Source: Helichrysum umbraculigerum (taxonomy: Eukaryota > Streptophyta > Magnoliopsida > Asterales > Asteraceae). Taken from it: a stretch of 64,000 nucleotides of DNA. The DNA lies in assembly GCA_949592205.1 (NCBI GenBank), contig CATIUR010000001.1, positions 244,209,250 through 244,273,249 of the forward strand, read 5' to 3'. Shown piece after piece: positions 56,244 through 64,000 of the stretch. The translations under genes were made by a program, and so were the position numbers. Each line of letters opens with the position of its first letter. Position 1 is the first letter of the stretch. The notes under the pieces are model-generated. The model was not told the origin of the DNA. It saw only the letters and a list, made by a program, of their open reading frames with translations, and did not search any database.

Positions 56244-59060
56244 ATGTCTGACTTAAGTAGAATGATCGAAATGGACCACGAGGTGGGAAAGTCAAACGTT
56301 CCACCTAAGTTGTTAAGAATCGAGGATTACTACAATTGGAAGGACAGATTTGAATCTTACTGTAGATTCCATGATCTGTCTATCTGGATGTGTATCAAGA
56401 GTGGATACACCCCACCTACTCAAACTGTTCAAAATGCTACTGTAGTTCTTACCTATGCAAACATGAGTGATCAAGAGAAGGAAGCGTACAGAAATGAGAA
56501 TAAATCACATTCTTGCATAAAGATGTGTCTTCCTAAATCCCTTGCTCATCAACTCAAGTCTTTTCATACTGCTAAAGCGCTCTGGGAAGCTTTAGAGAAA
56601 AGAGGTGAGGGAAGTCCACAGGTGAGAGCTGGCAAGAAGAGTCTTCTTAAAAAGCAGTTTACTATGTTTAAAGCTTTAAAAGGAGAAGATCTTGATGCCT
56701 ATGTTACACGATTCTACCATCTGCTAAGTGAATTAGAATACCATGAAATTTTTGAAGAAGAAGTATCTAAAACCGACAAGTTCCTTGAGGGTTTGCCTTC
56801 TAAATGGGAAATGTATGGTGTTATGATTAAGGATAACGAAACTAGGTATTCTACTATGACCTTAGAGCAAGTCATTGACAAGCTGAAAGGTTATGATTTC
56901 TCCAAGAAGTCAAGAGATAGTGATTCTGATCAGGTTCAGAACCCTGGGCTGTATCATGGAAAGTCAAGTCTTTCGACTGCGTCATCGAGTTCGACCACTG
57001 CACTGTTAGTTGGTGATACTAATGAAAATGGAGAAATGATCACTGAAGATCTGTGCTTTATTTCCTCCTCTGGTGATGAGACAAAGGGAAAGAATTCTGA
57101 GAAGTCACCTCAAGAGCATCAGAAGATGCCGATGAGTGTGAAATCTGCTGAACAGCAACTGTCTGTTCTTGCTTCCTTTGTGGCATCATATGAGAACTAC
57201 ATAGAAGGAAAGATCAATGATCCTATTCTATTTGATGAGGATTATGAGCAGATAGATTCTGATTATCTTGAGGAACTGGAACTTCAAGATCAACTAGCGT
57301 TGATATCTAGAAAGGTGAAGAATTTCCTCAAGAAAACTGGTAGAAAGGTGTTGGGCAATAGATCAGGGTTTGATAAAACCAAGGTCAGATGCTTTAACTG
57401 TCAGGGTATTGGTCATTTTGCTAGAGAATGCCAAAGACCTAAAGTAGAAGCACAAGGAAAACAAGGTTCGGGAAGTACTCTTGCTTCCAAAGCCTTAGTG
57501 GTGAAGCAGTTGGATGGCTCGTATGATTGGCAAGCTCATTCTGAAGAAGCTTTGATGGCCGACATCGAAGAAACAACTGCTGGATCAGTGTCCTACATGC
57601 CCACTGACATGGAACAGAGAGTAGAGGTGGCTGAGTCTAAAAAAAGGGCAAGTGATGATGATGTGCTATATATGGATTCAACTCCAGATATGAGTCCTGA
57701 AGAATTAGTGGCACGTATGGCTGAATTACAAACTGACAAGAAGAAGGTATGTTTAGATATTCTTAATCTTGCTGATGTTTGTTACTTAGTTACTGATTTA
57801 CAGTCTCAGAATAGTGTCTTAACTGTGTCAAATAGTAATCTGTCATCACAATTAAATATGGATAAGGAATCTTATAAGACTGTTAGATCTGAACTTGATC
57901 AAGCTATTATGGATGTTCGTAGATTAAGTGATGATAAACAGGTCTTAAAAGATAAAATTAAGTCTGATGCGTTGGATAGAACAAAACTTAGAGATACCAT
58001 AAGTGAAAAATCTGTTGTCATAGATGGTCTCTATATGAATATCAAAGACTTAAATGAGACGATTGCTAGTAAGGATCAGGAAATAGTGAACCTTAATTTA
58101 AGGTTAATTGAGCAAAACCGTAAACTTGAGAATTATAGGACATCTCAAATGGATAAAATGTTAGATGCTCAACGTAGTGTAAAGGACAAGACTGGGTTAG
58201 GTTACAATGATGTATCCCCACCTTTTAATGCCAATTACACTCCTATTCCTGAAGATTCTGAGATGACTGAAGTTAATCCTGAGATTTCAGTAGCTGATAA
58301 ACCTGAACAGTCAGAGGCACAGAAAGATGTTATTAAGAACGTATCATTAGATAATAGCAAGGCTTCTCAGTTCACCAAAATACATTTTGTATCGGGTGGA
58401 GTGATTAACGATGCTAAGATTAATGATAAAGTTGATAAGGAACAGCTTAAACCTTTAGTGCCTAAGACTCCGGATGAGAAAGCAAAAGTGAGCAAATCAC
58501 GCAAGCAGATGTCATGTTTCAAATGTCATCAAAAAGGACACGTGGCTTCGTGTTGTCCTAACAAAAAGCCTGAAGCACCACATAAGCTTGTGATTGAGGA
58601 AAAGACACAGACCGACTCTGATATGACTGTAGACGGGTTAGATACCAAACCTAAGTTAGGTAATAAACCTGTGAACATTCTTAAAAGAGATGGTAAGCAT
58701 AGTGTCTCCCCACCTAAACCTAAACGGTCATATACTCAAAGTGATAATTATGTCCATAAGTCTAGGGATGTGACACCGTCGAGGTTTAGAACTCCAAGTA
58801 GAGGCCATAGTCATTATGAAAGTGGCACTACTTCGCGATCACATGAGTTTAATTATAATTATCATAATAGAGCTCATACTTTTGTGCCTAAGAGGTTCTC
58901 CTCAAATTCACCTCTTAAGGCTGATCGTCCACAAACTCAAGCTACTTCGAAAGTAACCAAAGCTCCTGATGGGAAGAATGGTTATTTTAAAGAGCTTAAG
59001 TTTGTTGATGATAAGGGACAAACCAAGACCGTAATGGCTTGGGTCCCTCTTGATAACTGA
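56244..59060 (+). CDS. Gag protein of element E (Sirevirus type)
   Basis: 938 codons from the first good ATG after the leader. N-terminal Copia Gag domain (about 20-240; YYNWKDRFESYC, ALWEALEKRGEG, FLEGLPSKWEMY), first zinc knuckle CFNCQGIGHFAREC (from residue 383), a long coiled coil of about 135 residues (502-640), second zinc knuckle CFKCHQKGHVASCC (from 758), then a basic, Ser/Arg-rich tail. EEKTQTDSD holds a TQT triplet at residues 788-790, the core of dynein light chain LC8 binding sites; Sirevirus Gags are known to bind LC8-family proteins. Two knuckles on either side of a coiled coil is unusual. Ends with WVPLDN and TGA. Confidence 0.9.
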   Translation: MSDLSRMIEMDHEVGKSNVPPKLLRIEDYYNWKDRFESYCRFHDLSIWMCIKSGYTPPTQTVQNATVVLTYANMSDQEKEAYRNENKSHSCIKMCLPKSLAHQLKSFHTAKALWEALEKRGEGSPQVRAGKKSLLKKQFTMFKALKGEDLDAYVTRFYHLLSELEYHEIFEEEVSKTDKFLEGLPSKWEMYGVMIKDNETRYSTMTLEQVIDKLKGYDFSKKSRDSDSDQVQNPGLYHGKSSLSTASSSSTTALLVGDTNENGEMITEDLCFISSSGDETKGKNSEKSPQEHQKMPMSVKSAEQQLSVLASFVASYENYIEGKINDPILFDEDYEQIDSDYLEELELQDQLALISRKVKNFLKKTGRKVLGNRSGFDKTKVRCFNCQGIGHFARECQRPKVEAQGKQGSGSTLASKALVVKQLDGSYDWQAHSEEALMADIEETTAGSVSYMPTDMEQRVEVAESKKRASDDDVLYMDSTPDMSPEELVARMAELQTDKKKVCLDILNLADVCYLVTDLQSQNSVLTVSNSNLSSQLNMDKESYKTVRSELDQAIMDVRRLSDDKQVLKDKIKSDALDRTKLRDTISEKSVVIDGLYMNIKDLNETIASKDQEIVNLNLRLIEQNRKLENYRTSQMDKMLDAQRSVKDKTGLGYNDVSPPFNANYTPIPEDSEMTEVNPEISVADKPEQSEAQKDVIKNVSLDNSKASQFTKIHFVSGGVINDAKINDKVDKEQLKPLVPKTPDEKAKVSKSRKQMSCFKCHQKGHVASCCPNKKPEAPHKLVIEEKTQTDSDMTVDGLDTKPKLGNKPVNILKRDGKHSVSPPKPKRSYTQSDNYVHKSRDVTPSRFRTPSRGHSHYESGTTSRSHEFNYNYHNRAHTFVPKRFSSNSPLKADRPQTQATSKVTKAPDGKNGYFKELKFVDDKGQTKTVMAWVPLDN

Positions 59061-62000
59061 TCGTGTTTTGTGTTATGTGCAGGAGCATGCTGTGAACAAG
59101 GACAGTTGGTGGTATGTAGACAGTGGATGCTCGAGGCACATGACCGGTGAAAGAAGTCTACTGAAGGACTTCAAGGATAGTCTCAAGCAAAAAGTAAATT
59201 TTGCAGGAGATAAAGGAGGAGTAATTTCGGGAAAAGGAAAAGTTTCAAATGGAACTTTGACTCTTGAGGATGTGAACTATGTTGAAGAACTTACACACAA
59301 CCTAGTGAGTGTTTCCCAAGTCTGTGATAAAGGTCATCCAGTTTATTTCAATGAAAAGGAGGCCTTAGTCCTGAAGCCAGGTTTTAAAATTCCTGATGAA
59401 TGGATATTGATGAGGGCGCCAAGGAAGAAGGACATCTATGCTATCAACATGGGTGTTCCTAACTCTTCAATGGTGTCTACATGTTTATTGTCCAAGGCTT
59501 CGGAAACAGATGCTCTGTTATGGCATAGGAGAATGGCACATCTAAACTGGAGAAAGATGAATTATATAACCAAAAATGGTTTGGTTCTAGGTGTACCACA
59601 AAAACGTTTCGAGTCTGAGGATAAGTGTGTTCCTTGCATGAAAGGAAAGCAGCACAAGAAACCACACAGACCTAAGACTGAAAACTCTATCTCCTCGCCA
59701 TTTGAATTGCTACATATGGATCTCTTCGGCCCTATAAGCAAGAGAAGTCTAGGTGGCAAATGGTACTGTTTGGTTGTCACAGATGACTATTCTAGATTCT
59801 CATGGGTATTCTTTTTGGGATCAAAGGATGAGACTCCTGGAATTCTAATTGAGTTCTTTGATCTAGTAGAGAATGTCTATAAAAAGAGAGTTAAGCGTAT
59901 TCGTAGTGACAATGGAACAGAGTTTAAGAATTCAACGTTGAATATCTATTGCTTAAGCAAAGGGATATTACATCAATTCAGTGCACCTTATGAACCTCAA
60001 CAGAATGGTGTTGCTGAAAGGAAGAATAGAACGTTGATTGAAGCTGCTAGAACAATGCTTGCTGATTCAAAGCTTCCGGTCATCTTTTGGGCAGAAGCAG
60101 TGAATACAGCATGTTATGTTCTTAATAGAGTTCTTACGGTTAAGAGACATAACAAGACTTGTTATGAGCTTTTGAACAATAAGAAACCTAACTTAAAAGG
60201 GTTTGAACCCTTTGGAGTTTCATGCACCATATTAAAGACTGGACATCAAGCAAAATTTGGTGAGAAGGCTGACGAAGGATTTTTCCTAGGTTATATGCCC
60301 AATTCGCCAAATAAGAGAGTCTTTAATAAAGTCACAGGACGTTTGGAGGTAGTTTATAATATTGAGGTTACAAGCTATTCACCGGATGTTCATAAGGGCT
60401 TAGATTGGCAATTTGATTATTCTGATCTTTTTGCATCATTTAAAGTTCCTATTAGTGACTATGTCAGTGATTCAGAGATAGCTGAACATTTATTGTTTGA
60501 AGATGAGAATATTGGTCCCGCTTCAACATCGAGTGTTAAGCAGTCTGGAATCAAGACTACTGTTGACTCAGATAAAGCTTCCACAAGTGAGTCACAAAAA
60601 CCTTCAGAGGATAAGTCTCTAGAAACAGAAGATCTTGATGATCTTCATACAAAGTTTGATGACATACTTACTCCTTTGAAACATCTAAGAATATCTTCAG
60701 CACGTACGGAAGATGTACCTGAATTGGAAGAAATTGGTACTAATTTGGAAGATGAGATACCAGTTGAACCAGTTACTACAACTAGAACGAGTAAGAATCA
60801 TCCAGTTGAAAACATCATCGGTGATATTAATACTCCGGTTCAAACTAGGCATCAATCCAGAACTAATACGTCTGAGAATTCTGAATACCAAAGCTTGTAT
60901 ACTGCAATGAAAGAGACAGGGATTCCTAATCAATGTCTATATTCATGCTTTATCTCACAAGTCGAGCCTAAAAATGTTCAAATGGCTTTAAAAGAAAACT
61001 CGTGGGTAGAAGCAATGCAAGAAGAACTATCTCAGTTCTCTAAATTACAAGTATGGGAGTTGGTTGACCTACCAAAGGGAGAATATCCAATTGGAACTAG
61101 ATGGGTATTTAAGTGTAAGAGAGATGATAAAGGTATCGTTACTCGCAATAAAGCTCGTCTAGTGGTTCAAGGTTTTAATCAACAAGAAGGTATTGATTAC
61201 AATGAAGTGTTTGCACCAGTTGCTAGGCTAGAAGCAATTAGAGTATTCTTAGCATTCGCATCATATTATGGTATAAAAGTGTATCAGTTGGATGTTAAGA
61301 GTGCCTTTTTGTATGGCAAAGTGGAAGAATTGGTGTATGTTTCACAACCGCCAGGGTTTGCTAATCCTGAGTATCCAGATAGAGTATATCGTTTGAATAA
61401 GGCTCTATATGGATTACATCAAGCACCTAGGGCATGGTATGGAACACTATCAACGTATCTACTTGAGAATGGATTTACAAGAGGATCAATTGATAGTACA
61501 CTATTTGTGAAGTGGAAAAAGAAAGACTTTCTTCTTGTACAAGTGTATGTTGATGACATTATCTTTGGATCGTCTGATGAAAAGATGTGTCAAGAATTTG
61601 AGAAAGTCATGAGAAAAAGGTTTGAAATGTCTGCAATGGGAGAGTTGAATTTCTTCTTAGGATTACAAGTTGATCAAAAGAAGGATGGATTCTTTATTCA
61701 TCAATCTAAATATACATATGAGCTATTAGAACGTTTCAAGATGGATGAAAGTAAGATCTACAATACTCCAATTCCAGTCAATCATGGATTAGGTCCAGAT
61801 ACATCGAGTGATAGCGATGTGGATCCAACTGTTTATAGAGCCATGATCGGATCACTAATGTATCTTACAGCCTCTAGGCCTGACATCATGTTTGCTGTTT
61901 GTTTATGCGCAAGATATCAGGCTAATCCGAAAGAGTCACACATGCAAGCTGTTAAACGAATCTTTCGTTACCTCAAAGGGAAACCTAAGCTGGGTCTTTG

Positions 62001-62493
62001 GTATCCGATTGATGGAGACTTAGATCTCGTAGCTTATACTGATTCGGATTATGGAGGATGCAATCAGAATAGGAAATCTACGACTGGAGGATGTCAATTC
62101 TTAGGAGGTAGATTAGTATCCTGGCAGTGCAAGAAGCAAACCTCGGTAGCCATTTCTACATGTGAAGCTGAGTATGTTGCAGCTGGCAGCTGTTGCTCGC
62201 AAGTTCTTTGGATTCAACAGCAACTGCGGGATTACGGGTTAAATATAACCAATACTCCTATGATGATTGATAACGAATCTACTATGTCGATCACCAATAA
62301 TCCAGTAAAGCACAGTAAAACTAAGCATATTGATATTCGACATCATTTTATTAGAGATTGTGCTGAAAAGAAATTGATAAAGTTAGTTAAGGTTCCATCA
62401 TTGGATAACTTAGCAGACTTATACACAAAGGCGTTCGACAGAGCAAGATTTGAGACGTTGGTTCAACTAAACGGAATGAGAAATCCAGAGTGA
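59050..62493 (+). CDS. Pol polyprotein of element E: protease, integrase, RT, RNase H
   Basis: About 1147 codons in the +1 frame relative to gag, overlapping its end; the frame opens at a TTG, and no ATG precedes the protease, so it must be made by frameshift, splicing or re-initiation. Protease WYVDSGCSRHMTG (near residue 25); GAG-pre-integrase LLWHRRMAHLN (158); integrase HMDLFGP (Asp224) and SDNGTEF (Asp287) with QNGVAERKNRTL (Glu); RT KARLVVQGFNQQEG and YVDDIIFGS (Asp835/836); RNase H YTDSDYGGC (Asp998), STCEAEYVA and KHIDIRHHFIRD. All catalytic motifs are intact and there are no internal stops. Confidence 0.92.
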   Translation: MITDRVLCYVQEHAVNKDSWWYVDSGCSRHMTGERSLLKDFKDSLKQKVNFAGDKGGVISGKGKVSNGTLTLEDVNYVEELTHNLVSVSQVCDKGHPVYFNEKEALVLKPGFKIPDEWILMRAPRKKDIYAINMGVPNSSMVSTCLLSKASETDALLWHRRMAHLNWRKMNYITKNGLVLGVPQKRFESEDKCVPCMKGKQHKKPHRPKTENSISSPFELLHMDLFGPISKRSLGGKWYCLVVTDDYSRFSWVFFLGSKDETPGILIEFFDLVENVYKKRVKRIRSDNGTEFKNSTLNIYCLSKGILHQFSAPYEPQQNGVAERKNRTLIEAARTMLADSKLPVIFWAEAVNTACYVLNRVLTVKRHNKTCYELLNNKKPNLKGFEPFGVSCTILKTGHQAKFGEKADEGFFLGYMPNSPNKRVFNKVTGRLEVVYNIEVTSYSPDVHKGLDWQFDYSDLFASFKVPISDYVSDSEIAEHLLFEDENIGPASTSSVKQSGIKTTVDSDKASTSESQKPSEDKSLETEDLDDLHTKFDDILTPLKHLRISSARTEDVPELEEIGTNLEDEIPVEPVTTTRTSKNHPVENIIGDINTPVQTRHQSRTNTSENSEYQSLYTAMKETGIPNQCLYSCFISQVEPKNVQMALKENSWVEAMQEELSQFSKLQVWELVDLPKGEYPIGTRWVFKCKRDDKGIVTRNKARLVVQGFNQQEGIDYNEVFAPVARLEAIRVFLAFASYYGIKVYQLDVKSAFLYGKVEELVYVSQPPGFANPEYPDRVYRLNKALYGLHQAPRAWYGTLSTYLLENGFTRGSIDSTLFVKWKKKDFLLVQVYVDDIIFGSSDEKMCQEFEKVMRKRFEMSAMGELNFFLGLQVDQKKDGFFIHQSKYTYELLERFKMDESKIYNTPIPVNHGLGPDTSSDSDVDPTVYRAMIGSLMYLTASRPDIMFAVCLCARYQANPKESHMQAVKRIFRYLKGKPKLGLWYPIDGDLDLVAYTDSDYGGCNQNRKSTTGGCQFLGGRLVSWQCKKQTSVAISTCEAEYVAAGSCCSQVLWIQQQLRDYGLNITNTPMMIDNESTMSITNNPVKHSKTKHIDIRHHFIRDCAEKKLIKLVKVPSLDNLADLYTKAFDRARFETLVQLNGMRNPE

Positions 62494-64000
62494 TTAGTCT
62501 TCCAAGGGTATTCTTGTAATAGTTAGTATTTATGTGTTTATTATTAAAAAAAAAATATAAAAAAAAAAAAAAAAAAAAAAAAGGGCGTATGGCATTCATT
62601 TGCTTGTTACCTAAGGGGAATCGCCTTCATTTAAGTTTTTATTTGCAAAAACTACGGGAAATGATAGTACATTAGGAGAATAAGCTTCACAATAATAAAG
62701 CTTAAGTCCTAAGTATGATATGGTAGTAGGTTCAAATAAAGTTGCTTTAGAACTACAGCGGTTCTATCAGGTATGTGTTTATATTTATTTGATTATACAC
62801 CTATATCCACAAGTTATAATTTGTCTATTTTTAGTAAAATTTTAGATGGCTTCATCATATGATGTACTGGTAGGCAAATTATATGAAATTTTCTAAGTCT
62901 TAAGAATTTAATTAACTACTTGTTTATTATTTTGTGTAACTATTCTATGATGTATGACATTAAGTCTTAAATGTTGAATGATGGTATTACCATACACTGT
63001 TATCATGCATTTTAATTAAAGTGACAAATAGTAGCAATATGGGTATTAATTTAATTACTGGTAACTATGTTGTACTATGTACAGAACTGAAACTTTTAAT
63101 TAAATTAATATTCTCAAATATATTTTGAATTATGCTAGAAGGAATCTTCTGTTGTACTACGTACAGACTTAGATAACATAGCATATTCAAAGTATGTTTG
63201 ATATTTGTCTAACCGTAAAAATTCAAGTGTATGTTATATGTTTCGAAAAGATACATCATTTAGTAACCGCTACCTTGAAAATTTAATGATGCAGTGTTAT
63301 GTGTTTTACTTGAATTCTTCAGTATGTCATATAATAGGAAGCACTTGATAATACTCATACTAACAATAAAGAGTTTGCTTAGAAAATTGAGTATAATTTG
63401 TTTATGTGGATCATAATACCGGTAATCGTCTTGAACTATCTATAATTAAAATATTCACTTTATGTGAGTAATGTATTTATTAATTATGCTATGTGGATAA
63501 AGGTACCTAAGATATAGTTTTATAAATATAAATGTATAAATGATATATATAGTTGTAATTTTACAGTAATTTATTTGAATTTCATGAGGTATGAATACTA
63601 CCAATCTGTTTAGACTTTTAAATGTATAATTAATTGCTTATTCTTTCTAATATGATCCCTAAGCAGATAAAATCTTATCTACATTGTATATTTACTTTGT
63701 TTCAAGTGTTTAATAAAATGGTACTTGATACCTATGTTTATGTAATTTTGTTTTATTTTTAATGTTTAATTTTTGTGTTATTTATGTTTACTCTTCGGAA
63801 TTAAATCATACTGTATCTTTTTGAGTTGAACAACGTGACAAATACAAGTGAAAAATAATTTTATTTTAGACTTGTAAAATATCGGGTTTTTATTTATACT
63901 TAGCATTAAATTCGCGTTTTTAATTGTTTCTGCGAGTTGACATCAACTTGCGGATCCACTTGAAATCTTGCGGATCGGATAAAGGGTATAAAACAAAAGG
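62494..64000 (+). other. Post-pol spacer of element E (or further nested DNA)
   Basis: A-rich tract at 62545-62581, then about 1.4 kb of AT-rich DNA without a frame; no env-like ORF. Near the end GCGAGTTGACATCAACTTGC and CTTGCGGATCGGATAAAGGG resemble the leader motifs of E. No LTR start was found, so the exact 3' end of E is unknown. Confidence 0.5.

Larger units (their letters stand above)
55196..64000 (+). mobile_element. Element E: Ty1/Copia retrotransposon, Sirevirus (SIRE/Maximus) type, 3' end outside
   Basis: 5' LTR 55196-55783, PBS for tRNA-Met, a leader, a very large gag (938 codons) and pol in order protease-integrase-RT-RNase H (Copia order). Large Gag with a coiled-coil extension and a possible LC8 motif fits Sireviruses. 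No copy of the LTR start TGTTGAGACATAG occurs after pol up to 64000, so the 3' LTR lies beyond the window and the post-pol spacer is at least 1.5 kb. Both long frames are open, so this element may be recent. Confidence 0.92.

Noticed and set aside
59050..59060. TTG at 59050 as a real start codon of pol
   Set aside because: Plant nuclear translation rarely starts at TTG, and the site lies in the gag overlap; a shifted or spliced product is more likely.
63890..64000. Start of the 3' LTR of element E
   Set aside because: TATAAAA and GCGAG motifs recall the 5' LTR, but the LTR start TGTTGAGACATAG is not present and the sequence does not align with the 5' LTR.

Overview
The window is plant nuclear DNA from a eudicot. 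The grounds are two intron-style plant genes (a P-class PPR gene and a three-exon 2-oxoglutarate dioxygenase of the feruloyl-CoA 6'-hydroxylase type), a plant-type tRNA-Trp, and a dense, nested set of plant transposons: Tekay/Del-type chromoviruses, a Sirevirus-type Copia element, CACTA, MULE, hAT and Tourist elements, a Cassandra TRIM and a SINE. The style of the repeats would fit Asteraceae, but that is inference.

Layout. 1-4924: element A, a minus-strand chromovirus cut by the window edge, with an open gag-protease-RT frame and a 2.4-kb LTR. A sits in a CACTA-type transposon whose remaining part is 4925-12054, with a 108-bp minisatellite and a 181-bp subterminal array. 12267-30488: element B, a complete chromovirus (TSD CCTAC) with an extra coiled-coil ORF before gag. 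B is split inside its integrase by element C (19248-27342, TSD CGTCT), a non-autonomous LTR element that encodes only Gag. 30494-39806 is the gene island: MITEs, the PPR gene (31574-32818), a SINE and (AT)n tracts, the dioxygenase gene (35579-36896), tRNA-Trp (37652-37723) and a 1.5-kb MULE. 40071-44217: a CACTA element carrying a chromovirus LTR (F) fused to a Cassandra TRIM with 5S rRNA-derived LTRs. 44221-47373: gene-free, with a telomere-like palindrome. 47374-55195 and on past the window: chromovirus D (minus strand), interrupted in its 5' LTR by Sirevirus-type element E (55196 to beyond 64000), whose gag and pol frames are both open.

Most notable pattern. Four chromovirus LTR families (A, B, C, D) each hold, roughly 0.84-1.4 kb into the LTR, a cluster of short CpG-containing dyads with a family-specific core: GCGACACA, ACGTCGC, CGACACTT and GAATCCG. 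Stem variants change together (CGACACT/AGTGTCG, CGTCACT/AGTGACG, CGGCACT/AGTGTCG with a G-U pair). In every case the cluster lies between a splice-donor-like GTAAGW and an acceptor-like site whose surroundings are shared between families, so each LTR seems to carry an intron full of small hairpins. LTR F lacks a cluster. I do not know of a description of this arrangement.

Ages, from differences counted by eye between LTR pairs: C is very young (about 2 in 3083 bp), B young (about 8 plus one indel in 2.29 kb), D older (roughly 1 percent over the comparable 1 kb). The two cellular genes and the tRNA look intact; no operon-like relation among them is expected or seen.
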